Of a DNA stretch of 9,323 nt, positions 1-6,123 are shown piece after piece. How positions within the stretch are numbered: the first letter of the stretch is position 1; every line of letters starts with the position of its first letter. The DNA is from Deltaproteobacteria bacterium (GTDB taxonomy: Bacteria; Desulfobacterota; GWC2-55-46; DRQE01): assembly GCA_016219165.1 (NCBI GenBank), contig JACRCB010000016.1, positions 1 through 9,323 on the forward strand. Direction: 5' to 3'. The notes beneath the pieces are model-generated. The model ran no database searches and was not told the DNA's origin. It was given only the letters and a program-made list of their open reading frames with translations. Position numbers and translations under genes: made by a program.

Positions 1-361
1 CGATACTTACGGGCGCGCCTTTCTTGCCTATGACGCATACCTTTTCGCACTGGTCTTCCTGCGGGCACACCCTTCCGCACACGGCGGGCAGGGCGTTTGT
101 CTCCTTAATCTTCCTCGCGGCCTCGATGAATTTTCCCTCTCCCATGAGCTTTATGAACCAGGGGATGTCTATATTCACCGGGCAACCCTTGACACAGAGG
201 GGTTTCTTGCACTGGATGCACCTTTTTGCCTCCTCCAGAGCCTGTTCGGCCGTATAACCGTATGGGACCTCATAGAAGTTCCCAACCCTTTCCTTGGGGT
301 CCTGCTCGGACATCGATTGCCTCTGACCCTTCTCCTTCCCCTTTGCTTCCTTGGGGTCCAT
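1..361 (-). CDS. nfnB: NfnB-type NADPH:ferredoxin transhydrogenase large subunit / glutamate synthase small-chain-like oxidoreductase, N-terminal part
   Basis: Only the first 120 codons are inside the window; the gene runs off the left edge. The visible protein starts MDPKEAKGKEKGQRQ and carries two four-cysteine groups, CIQCKKPLCVKGC (about residues 49-61) and CGRVCPQEDQCEKVC (about 93-107). Both are typical of the N-terminal [4Fe-4S] domain of the GltD/NfnB family. The FAD- and NADP-binding domains expected next lie outside. The family transfers electrons between NADPH, ferredoxin and, with NfnA, NADH. The ATG follows the nfnA stop directly (TAG-ATG), with AGGAGG upstream inside the end of nfnA, so translation is probably coupled. 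A second possible start is Met17 (MSEQDPKERVGNF), which resembles the usual family N-terminus and has AGAGG six bases upstream. Glutamate synthase small chain is the main alternative name, but the adjacent NfnA makes Nfn likelier. Confidence 0.9.
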   Translation of the reverse strand, partial: MDPKEAKGKEKGQRQSMSEQDPKERVGNFYEVPYGYTAEQALEEAKRCIQCKKPLCVKGCPVNIDIPWFIKLMGEGKFIEAARKIKETNALPAVCGRVCPQEDQCEKVCVIGKKGAPVSI

Positions 362-1219
362 CTACGCATCCCTCCTCGTATGGCACGTAGAGCCTTCGTG
401 ATAGACGAATTCCTCCACCGCCATCTTCTCTTCCTTGAGGTAACTCCTGTTTCTCATTATAAGTTCGCCGAAATCGACCTCGTGGCCGTTAAACTCAGGG
501 CCGTCGACGCACACGAACCTGTTTACGCCCCCGACAGTAACCCTGCACGAGCCGCACATGCCGGTGCCGTCCACCATTATCGGGTTGAGGCTCACCATCG
601 TGTTTATCTTATGGGGCCTCGTAACCTCGGCGACCGCCCTCATCATCGCAATAGGGCCCACTGCTATGACGATATTTATTTTTCTTCCGCCGGAGATAAG
701 TTCATCGAGGATGCCCGTCACAAAACCATGGTGGCCGTAACTGCCGTCGTCCGTTGTTATGAGAAGCTCCGCACTTACGGAACGCATCTCGTCTTCGAGT
801 ATCAAGAGGTCCTTTGTCCTCGAACCTATGATTGAAATAACCTTGCACCCCGCCTCTTTGAGCGCTTTTCCTATGGGGTATGTGACCGCGGTTCCTATCC
901 CTCCCCCGACGCATACCGCGGTCCCGTAGTTTTCTATGTGCGTCGGCATGCCCAGCGGCCCTACACAGTCAAGTATCGTGTCCCCTTTGTCCTTGTCCGA
1001 GAGGAGGGCGGTTGTTTTGCCGACCTCCTGGACTATCAGCGTTATGGTCCCCTGGGCAGAGTCCGCGTCGGCTATCGTAAGGGGTATCCTCTCGCCGTGC
1101 TCGTTCAGCCTTATGACGACGAACTGGCCCGCCTTGCGTTTCTTCGCAATCATGGGGGCCTCTATCCTGAAAAGATTGACGAGGTGCGCAAGACGCCTTT
1201 TCTCTATTATTTCGAACAT
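362..1219 (-). CDS. nfnA: NfnA-type ferredoxin-NAD(P)+ reductase small subunit (FAD/[2Fe-2S])
   Basis: This 285-aa protein has the layout of the NfnA / sulfide dehydrogenase beta family. An FAD-binding beta-barrel covers about residues 1-95 (GQFVVIRL, then ERIPLTI), followed by a nucleotide-binding domain with GGGIG at 105-109. A C-terminal [2Fe-2S] site reads VDGTGMCGSC...FVCVDGPEF, giving Asp217, Cys222, Cys225 and Cys237. One Asp plus three Cys is the unusual cluster ligation known for NfnA. With NfnB it forms an electron-bifurcating NADH-dependent reduced ferredoxin:NADP+ oxidoreductase in the cytoplasm. The ATG start has GAGGAG eight bases upstream. It lies 49 bases downstream of tlyA and directly abuts nfnB. 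A PyrK-like dihydroorotate dehydrogenase electron-transfer subunit is the nearest alternative, but no pyrD is seen and the following gene is NfnB-like. Confidence 0.92.
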   Translation of the reverse strand: MFEIIEKRRLAHLVNLFRIEAPMIAKKRKAGQFVVIRLNEHGERIPLTIADADSAQGTITLIVQEVGKTTALLSDKDKGDTILDCVGPLGMPTHIENYGTAVCVGGGIGTAVTYPIGKALKEAGCKVISIIGSRTKDLLILEDEMRSVSAELLITTDDGSYGHHGFVTGILDELISGGRKINIVIAVGPIAMMRAVAEVTRPHKINTMVSLNPIMVDGTGMCGSCRVTVGGVNRFVCVDGPEFNGHEVDFGELIMRNRSYLKEEKMAVEEFVYHEGSTCHTRRDA

Positions 1220-1268
1220 GGCCGCATCTCCTCTCTACAACCGGTTTTTCTTCAAAACTTCTCCTTCC

Positions 1269-2009
1269 TCAAGCGAGATACAGCCAGAACTCACGGTTGC
1301 CTTTCGCTCCCCTGACCGGAGATTCACAGACACCTATGGGCTTTAAACCTTGTCCGAGAGAGAATGACTTTAGCCTCTCTATGACGGATTTGTGCTTTTC
1401 CGGGTCTCTCACAACCCCGCCTTTGCCGACCGAACCTTTACCCACCTCGAACTGGGGCTTTACCAACGCAAGTATTGTTGCGCCGGGCTTTAAAAACTCC
1501 TTCACCCTCGGGATTACCTTTGTTAAGGATATAAAAGAAACGTCTATAACCGCGCAATCGACCTTTTCTCCCACCTCTTCTTCCCTGAGATACCGTATAG
1601 TCCTTTCCTCTATAAGATGCACCCTCTCATCCCCCCTCAGTTTAGAGTCCATGAGCCCTCTTCCCACGTCCACCGCGTGGACTCTTCTTGCGCCCCGTTT
1701 CAGCAAACAATCCGTAAATCCCCCGGTGGACGCCCCGACATCCATGAAAGTAAGCCCCCTTACGTCTATCCCGAAATTATCGAGTGCGCCTTCGAGTTTA
1801 AGGCCGCCCCTGCCTACGTAGGGGAATTGCTCTTTTATGGAGATTGCGCTTTCCGGACTGACAGGGGTCCCCGCCTTCGTAACAAGAACCCCATCGACCG
1901 ACACCGCGGCGGCCATTATGAGCGCCTGCGCCTTATGGCGGCTCTGGGCAAGCCCCTTTTCAAAAAGGAGCCTGTCGATACGGATTTTCCCGCCTCTTTT
2001 AACCCGCAC
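1269..2009 (-). CDS. tlyA: TlyA family 16S/23S rRNA (cytidine-2'-O)-methyltransferase (hemolysin A family)
   Basis: The 246-aa length fits the family. An S4 RNA-binding domain (about residues 8-60, IRIDRLLFEKGLAQSR) is followed by an FtsJ/RrmJ-type methyltransferase domain. The SAM-binding motif is DVGASTGGFTD (90-100). The K-D-K-E tetrad of 2'-O-methyltransferases is visible as Lys71 (GGLKLE), Asp156 (VIDVSF), Lys184 (VKPQFE) and Glu240 (NREFW). The known role of characterised members is ribose methylation of rRNA in the cytoplasm; the hemolysin name is historical. The start is GTG at 2009-2007, overlapping the end of dxs by 11 nt with no strong Shine-Dalgarno site, so it is probably translated by coupling to dxs; the exact start is less certain than the gene. 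The order ispA-dxs-tlyA is common in Proteobacteria and relatives. Confidence 0.95.
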   Translation of the reverse strand: MRVKRGGKIRIDRLLFEKGLAQSRHKAQALIMAAAVSVDGVLVTKAGTPVSPESAISIKEQFPYVGRGGLKLEGALDNFGIDVRGLTFMDVGASTGGFTDCLLKRGARRVHAVDVGRGLMDSKLRGDERVHLIEERTIRYLREEEVGEKVDCAVIDVSFISLTKVIPRVKEFLKPGATILALVKPQFEVGKGSVGKGGVVRDPEKHKSVIERLKSFSLGQGLKPIGVCESPVRGAKGNREFWLYLA

Positions 2010-3903
2010 GGACTATTACGGGGCCGCTCTCCCTTTTGCTACCTTTGACCATTTCTTCGACCGCCTTCATTATCCCCTCGGCCGTGAGCCCGAGTCCCAT
2101 CCTCAGTTCCTCCTGCGTGCCGTGTTCTATGAACACGTCGGGGACCCCAAGCCTTTTCACATCGCATCTCAAGCCGCCTTGTTCAAGCGCTTCCAGCACC
2201 GCGCTCCCGAACCCTCCGGCCAGGGCATTCTCCTCTACCGTGATAATCCTGCCGCACCCCTTGGCATGGGCGAGTATGCATCCCATGTCGAGCGGCTTTG
2301 CAAAACGCGCGTTCACAACCGCGGCCTTTATGCCGGAGGATTCGAGTTTTCCGGCGGCCTCGAGGGAAGGGTATACCATCGTCCCCAGGGCAAATATCGT
2401 TACATCGGAGCCTTGTTTCAGGGTCTCGGCCCTGCCCATGGGTATGCTATCGGGCGGCCCGGACACGTTAAACCCCGGGCATACCCCCCTGGGGTATCTT
2501 ATGGCAACGGGGCCGTTATAACCCATTGAGGCCCAGAGCATATCCCTCAGTTCGGACTCGTCCTTCGGCGCGCAGACAATCATATTGGGCAGGTGCCTTA
2601 GATATGAAATGTCGAAAAGCCCGTGGTGCGTTGCGCCGTCCGCCCCCACGAGGCCGCTTCTATCGAGCGCAATGACTACGGGGAGACCATCGAGGCATAT
2701 GTCGTGGAAGACCTGGTCATACGCCCTCTGGAGGAAAGTCGAATATATTGCGGTTACCGGCTTAAATCCCATCTTCGCCATGCCGGCGGCGAATGTTATC
2801 GCATGCTGCTCGGCGATTCCGACATCGAAGAACCTGTCGGGGTGGCTTTCGGCAAACCTCTGCAGCCCCGTGCCCTCCGGCATCGCCGCGGTGACGGCGA
2901 CGACCCTCTTATCCTTCTCGGCTATCTCAAGGAGCGTTTCGCTGAAGACATCCGTATACGTAGGTTTTGACGGGCGCGGCAGGCCGGAGTTCCTATCGAA
3001 CGGCCCTATGCCGTGGAAGAGGGAGGGGTTTTGTTCGGCCGGCCCGTAACCCTTGCCCTTCTTCGTAAGGACATGCAAGAGCACGGGTCCCTTTATGGTC
3101 TTTGTCTCTTCGAGAACGCTTACGAGTTCTCCCACGTCGTGGCCGTCTATCGGGCCTATGTAATGGAAACCGAGCCCCTCGAAGAGCATGCCCGGGGTGA
3201 GGAGCGCGACGAGGGAATCCTCTGCCTTCTTCGAGAGTCTTACAAGCCCCTCGCCCAGGAGCGGTATGGACTTGACGAATTTCTCGAATTCGTTCTTTAC
3301 CTTCATTGCCAGCCTGCCGGTAATCTTGCGGCTTAAGAACGTGGAGAGCGCGCCCACGTTCTTTGAAATACTCATCTCGTTGTCGTTAAGAATAACGACC
3401 ATGTCTTTTTTAAGATGCCCTGCCTGATTGAGCCCCTCGAAGGCTATTCCGGCCGTCATACCCCCGTCGCCTATCACGCATACCACCCTGTAGTCCTCGC
3501 CCGTGAGGTCTCTGGCGGCGGCAATGCCGAGCCCGCTCGATATCGAGGTGGAAGAATGGCCGGAGACGACCGTATCGTAGGGGCTCTCTGATGGTTTGCA
3601 AAAACCGCTGAGCCCCCCCAACTGCCTCAATCGCCTGAATCCATCGCGCCTGCCCGTAAGTATCTTATGGGCGTAGGCCTGATGGCCCACATCCCATATT
3701 ACTTTGTCCCTTGGGGTATCGAAGACATAGTGGATGGCGATGGCTATCTCCACGGCGCCGAGGCTCGACGCGATGTGGCCGCCGGTAGAGGAGACCGTCT
3801 CCACAATGAGTTCCCTTACCTCTTTTGCGAGTCTGGGAAGGTCGTTTACGGAAAGTTTCTTAAGGTCCGCCGGGACGGCTATATCTTTCAAGAGATTTTC
3901 CAT
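1999..3903 (-). CDS. dxs: 1-deoxy-D-xylulose-5-phosphate synthase
   Basis: Full-length at 634 aa (the family is usually about 620). It condenses pyruvate and glyceraldehyde 3-phosphate with thiamine diphosphate, the first step of the MEP isoprenoid pathway, and also feeds thiamine and pyridoxal synthesis in many bacteria. Visible motifs are STGGHIASSLG near the N-terminus (His43), the ThDP/Mg motif GDGGMTAGIAFEGLN (145-159) with NDN at 173-175, KKGKGYGPAE (281-290), the transketolase glutamate in VGIAEQHAITFAAG (Glu365), and GADGATHHG (420-428) with Asp422. The C-terminal domain (about 495-625) is present. It starts 9 nt after the ispA stop with only a weak AGGGTGG ribosome site, which suggests translational coupling. 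Its end overlaps tlyA. Confidence 0.98.
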   Translation of the reverse strand: MENLLKDIAVPADLKKLSVNDLPRLAKEVRELIVETVSSTGGHIASSLGAVEIAIAIHYVFDTPRDKVIWDVGHQAYAHKILTGRRDGFRRLRQLGGLSGFCKPSESPYDTVVSGHSSTSISSGLGIAAARDLTGEDYRVVCVIGDGGMTAGIAFEGLNQAGHLKKDMVVILNDNEMSISKNVGALSTFLSRKITGRLAMKVKNEFEKFVKSIPLLGEGLVRLSKKAEDSLVALLTPGMLFEGLGFHYIGPIDGHDVGELVSVLEETKTIKGPVLLHVLTKKGKGYGPAEQNPSLFHGIGPFDRNSGLPRPSKPTYTDVFSETLLEIAEKDKRVVAVTAAMPEGTGLQRFAESHPDRFFDVGIAEQHAITFAAGMAKMGFKPVTAIYSTFLQRAYDQVFHDICLDGLPVVIALDRSGLVGADGATHHGLFDISYLRHLPNMIVCAPKDESELRDMLWASMGYNGPVAIRYPRGVCPGFNVSGPPDSIPMGRAETLKQGSDVTIFALGTMVYPSLEAAGKLESSGIKAAVVNARFAKPLDMGCILAHAKGCGRIITVEENALAGGFGSAVLEALEQGGLRCDVKRLGVPDVFIEHGTQEELRMGLGLTAEGIMKAVEEMVKGSKRESGPVIVRAG

Positions 3904-3912
3904 CGGTCCACC

Positions 3913-4794
3913 CTAATTCCTTCTCTCCACTATAAAACGGGCTATGGCCCTGAGAGGTTCGGCCTTTTCATCGAAACCCTCTATCGCGCAGAGCGATTTG
4001 CGCAGTAGTTCTTCCGCAAGCCTTTTTGATTCCACCACCCCGACAAGCGCCGGATAGGCGGCCTTCTCCCTCCTTTTATCCGAACGGACGGGTTTACCGA
4101 GTTTTTCCTCTCTCCCCTCGACGTTCAGTATATCGTCGGCTATCTGGAAGGAAAGGCCCACGGCCTCGCCGTAACCGGTAAGTTTCTCCAATTCCCCTTT
4201 TTTTGCCCCGGCGATTATGGCCCCGCACCTTACGGCCGAGGTTATGAGCGCCCCTGTCTTGTGTATGTGTATGCTTTCGAGGACCGGAAACGCCACATCC
4301 ACCCCCTCGCTCTCCATATCCATGACCTGACCGCCTATCATGCCGGCATAACCCGCGGCGCGGGCAAGTTCCGCGACTACCTTCAAAAGCCTTTCCATTT
4401 TCACACCGGGGGAGTCCGCCGCCGCCTCGAAGGCCAATGTGAGGAGGGCGTCTCCCGCAAGTATCGCCACGGCCTCTCCAAACGCCTTATGGCAGGTGGG
4501 TTTACCCCTCCTTATGTCGTCGTTATCCATTGCCGGGAGGTCGTCGTGAATAAGGGAATAGGTGTGTATGCACTCGAATGCGCAGGCGGCCATAATTGCG
4601 TCTTCAACCTTGCCGCCGCAGGCCTCTGTTGAAGCGAGCACCATGGCCGGACGGATCCTTTTCCCTCCGGCAAAAACGCTGTAACGCATGGCGCCGGCAA
4701 GGTTTTTTGCGTAGCCCTCAGGCTCGGGGAGCAATCTTTCCAAAGTCCTGTTTACGAGTTCACTCTTCTCGCTTAGGTATCTTTCTAAATCCAA
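3913..4794 (-). CDS. ispA: Farnesyl diphosphate synthase / (2E,6E)-polyprenyl diphosphate synthase
   Basis: A 293-aa all-alpha trans-prenyltransferase of the IspA family. It makes farnesyl diphosphate from IPP and DMAPP for quinones and undecaprenyl lipid. The first Asp-rich motif is HDDLPAMDNDD (83-93), followed by RRGKPTCH as in E. coli IspA. GGKRIRP (43-49) binds IPP diphosphate. Tyr79 lies five residues before the first motif, as in type II FPP synthases, but chain length (C15 or C20) cannot be fixed from sequence. The second motif reads QIADDILN (217-224), with Asn where Asp is usual. The start is TTG at 4794-4792, preceded by GGAGGAGAGG; no in-frame ATG fits better. It is first in the ispA-dxs-tlyA-nfnAB operon. 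The xseB gene often found just upstream in Proteobacteria is absent here. Confidence 0.95.
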   Translation of the reverse strand: MDLERYLSEKSELVNRTLERLLPEPEGYAKNLAGAMRYSVFAGGKRIRPAMVLASTEACGGKVEDAIMAACAFECIHTYSLIHDDLPAMDNDDIRRGKPTCHKAFGEAVAILAGDALLTLAFEAAADSPGVKMERLLKVVAELARAAGYAGMIGGQVMDMESEGVDVAFPVLESIHIHKTGALITSAVRCGAIIAGAKKGELEKLTGYGEAVGLSFQIADDILNVEGREEKLGKPVRSDKRREKAAYPALVGVVESKRLAEELLRKSLCAIEGFDEKAEPLRAIARFIVERRN

Positions 4795-4846
4795 AAAGCC
4801 TCTCCTCCACGCATACCGTAATACCCTTCAGGGATTAAGAATTTCA

Positions 4847-4875
4847 ATAATAACAGATTATAAATATAATTACAA
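4847..4875 (-). promoter_or_regulatory. Sigma70-like promoter of the ispA operon
   Basis: On the minus strand TTGTAA (4875-4870) is separated by exactly 17 nt from TATTAT (4852-4847), with TGT directly before the -10 giving an extended -10 motif. The predicted start is near 4840, leaving a leader of about 46 nt before the TTG of ispA. It lies downstream of the csp terminator, so the isoprenoid operon has its own promoter. Motif match only. Confidence 0.7.
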
Positions 4876-4876
4876 C

Positions 4877-4898
4877 CCCGGCTAAAACGGGAGCCGGG
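4877..4898. repeat. 7-bp inverted repeat abutting the ispA promoter -35
   Basis: CCCGGCT (4877-4883) and AGCCGGG (4892-4898) are perfect reverse complements around an 8-nt loop. The palindrome ends one base upstream of the -35 hexamer. There is no U-run on either strand, so it is not an intrinsic terminator by itself. Position suits an operator or activator site, but no regulator is known. Confidence 0.4.
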
Positions 4899-4910
4899 CG
4901 GGTGAAACTA

Positions 4911-4946
4911 AAAAAACCCCTTTGTCCGAAGACAAAGGGGTTTTTT
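4911..4946 (-). terminator. Strong bidirectional intrinsic terminator after csp
   Basis: Perfect 16-bp inverted repeat, 4911-4926 against 4931-4946, with a 4-nt loop. Six A on one side and six T on the other let it act on both strands. On the minus strand the loop is TTCG closed by C-G, the exceptionally stable cUUCGg tetraloop. It lies 70 nt past the csp stop and before the ispA promoter, insulating the two units. Confidence 0.95.
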
Positions 4947-5016
4947 GCTCATCCGATTTTAAAAAGGCTTTTCTGGTTTATATTGCAGAGGGACCTATGC
5001 CTTAAATCCGGAGGCC

Positions 5017-5217
5017 TTAAGCCTTTACTACATTCGCAGCCTGAGGACCCTTCGGACCCTGTATGATATCGAATTCAACATCCTCGCCTTCTTTCAGTGT
5101 CTTGAATCCCTCTCCGCTGATGGCTGTGTAGTGGACAAAGACTTCCTCGCCGGAGTCCTGTCTTATGAAACCAAAGCCTTTTGTTTCGTTGAACCACTTT
5201 ACCTTTCCTCTTGCCAT
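5017..5217 (-). CDS. csp: Cold-shock protein, CspA family
   Basis: A 66-aa single cold-shock domain starting MARGKVKWFNETKGFGFI. The RNP1-like motif KGFGFI (13-18) and RNP2-like VFVHY (26-30) are both present. Family members bind single-stranded RNA and DNA and act as RNA chaperones and antiterminators in the cytoplasm; not all are cold-induced. The frame stays open 25 codons further upstream, but the chosen ATG (5217-5215) has a perfect AAGGAGGT four bases before it and gives the canonical family N-terminus. The gene is monocistronic, with its own promoter (5353-5381), a long leader and a strong terminator (4911-4946). A long structured leader hints at post-transcriptional control, as is known for cspA genes. 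Confidence 0.97.
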   Translation of the reverse strand: MARGKVKWFNETKGFGFIRQDSGEEVFVHYTAISGEGFKTLKEGEDVEFDIIQGPKGPQAANVVKA

Positions 5218-5346
5218 TTCTACCTCCTTGGAATTTCCGGGTACAACCCGCATAATATAAAACAGCCGTGGAAGGTTGCTCCGGCCTTCCACGGCCTGGC
5301 TAACCGTTCACTAAATATAAGTGAAGCAAAAAAATTGCACCACGGC
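5218..5346 (-). promoter_or_regulatory. Long structured 5' leader of csp
   Basis: The predicted mRNA starts near 5346, giving about 129 nt of untranslated leader. It contains a 6-bp hairpin (TTCACT 5307-5312 / AGTGAA 5320-5325), then an 11-bp perfect hairpin (5265-5275 / 5285-5295) whose 3' side runs into TGTTTTAT, a weak U-tract. The first leader bases include GCCGTGG (5346-5340), complementary to CCACGGC at the 3' arm of the 11-bp hairpin, so an alternative fold is possible. I did not find the E. coli cold-box sequence. The function is inferred from position only. Confidence 0.6.
5222..5229 (-). promoter_or_regulatory. Ribosome binding site of csp
   Basis: AAGGAGGT on the minus strand, four nt before the ATG at 5217. 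It is a full anti-SD match and decides the start against the longer open frame that begins at 5292. Confidence 0.95.
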
Positions 5347-5352
5347 AACCCG

Positions 5353-5381
5353 ATGGTATCAGGAGAGATGGGTGTTGTCAA
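5353..5381 (-). promoter_or_regulatory. Near-consensus sigma70 promoter of csp
   Basis: On the minus strand a perfect -35 TTGACA (5381-5376), a 17-nt spacer and -10 TACCAT (5358-5353) preceded by TGA form an extended -10 promoter. It is the best match to the consensus seen in the window, which fits an abundant cold-shock protein. Confidence 0.88.
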
Positions 5382-5555
5382 GTATTTTCTTGCGGGTATC
5401 TCTTGCAGACTGGCGGAAAAATAGCCCCTTTTAAAAAGATTACCTCATGGGTGGAATAATTTTTGCCTGTTTTTCCTCTAAAAACAATGAGATATAAAAA
5501 AGGGGACCTCTGACATATTAAGGCCTGCGCCTGCGGCTCCTCAAAAAAAAGCCCC
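5382..5555. other. Intergenic stretch between osmC and the csp promoter
   Basis: AT-rich with several short T and A runs. On the minus strand an 8-T run directly follows the osmC stop but has no good hairpin before it. A CCCCTTTT / AAAAGGGG inverted pair brackets about 60 nt within this stretch. No convincing ORF, RNA gene or clear terminator is visible; osmC transcription may end here by another mechanism. Confidence 0.5.
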
Positions 5556-6077
5556 TCAGCCCGTCTTCAACTCGGTCTTGAGCGGTATGGGGTTCGAAAG
5601 GCAATAGAGCGCCGGGCATCGCACCTTTGAGAGCGCCTCTATATACTTTATCTTCTCCTTCGGGGCGTCGCTTTCCACATATAGGGAGAGTTTTACCGAT
5701 TCTACGATAGGGTTTTCGGAGAGCCCGAAGACCCTCGAGAAATCCATCTGGGTTTCGACGGAAACGGTAAGTTTCTTTATCTCCACCCCTTCCATGGCGG
5801 CCATGGTCGCAAAGGTGGCCGCATAGCACGATGCGGAACCGTAGAGACAGTACGCAATGGGGCCAGGGTGAGTCCCCCCGCCGCCTAAAAATGCGGGCTG
5901 GTCGGCCATGAGGGTTACCTTACCGTTCTCGAAAGACAGGGTTGCGCTAAACTGCGCCCCGTTACCGGGATTCCATTCGCCCTCGACCTTATTCACCTTT
6001 TTTGCCGCCTGCGGGTCTTTCTCAAAACCTTTGACCGTAGCCCGAACCCTGTCTACATCTACATTATTTTTCTTCAT
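5556..6077 (-). CDS. OsmC/Ohr family protein
   Basis: A 173-aa protein of the OsmC superfamily; characterised members are thiol peroxidases that reduce organic hydroperoxides in the cytoplasm. The two cysteines expected for the active site are visible as Cys84 (GSASCYAATF) and Cys154 (VRCPALYCL). Two more, Cys77 and Cys159, lie close by. The GGGGTHPGPIAYCL segment before the first helix stands where the family usually has SPxELLLAALGAC, so this is an OsmC-like subfamily, not a typical Ohr. The start is set at the second ATG (6077-6075), which has AAGGAGG five nt upstream; the ATG at 6092 has no ribosome site. It lies 46 nt after yibQ and could share its transcript. Substrate is unknown. Confidence 0.88.
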   Translation of the reverse strand: MKKNNVDVDRVRATVKGFEKDPQAAKKVNKVEGEWNPGNGAQFSATLSFENGKVTLMADQPAFLGGGGTHPGPIAYCLYGSASCYAATFATMAAMEGVEIKKLTVSVETQMDFSRVFGLSENPIVESVKLSLYVESDAPKEKIKYIEALSKVRCPALYCLSNPIPLKTELKTG

Positions 6078-6082
6078 AAAAC

Positions 6083-6089
6083 CCTCCTT
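6083..6089 (-). promoter_or_regulatory. Ribosome binding site of the OsmC-family gene
   Basis: AAGGAGG on the minus strand, five nt before the ATG at 6077. It overlaps the codons that would follow the upstream ATG at 6092, which argues against that longer start. Confidence 0.9.
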
Positions 6090-6123
6090 CATTTAGGGGA
6101 GAACACGGCGCCCGGCCGCGCCT

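Noticed and set aside
317..835. Open plus-strand frame of 172 codons
   Set aside because: It is the antisense of nfnA, which has clear FAD, nucleotide and iron-sulfur motifs; the plus-strand translation shows no family motif.
1837..2529. Open plus-strand frame of 230 codons
   Set aside because: It is antisense to the start of tlyA and the end of dxs, and has no recognisable domain or ribosome site.
5529..5536. Eight-T run (minus strand) after the OsmC-family stop as a terminator
   Set aside because: No stable hairpin precedes it within a useful distance, so an intrinsic terminator is not supported.
6107..6123. GGCGC/GCGCC hairpin after yibQ as a terminator
   Set aside because: The 5-bp stem is not followed by a U-tract; it may only be GC-rich spacer.
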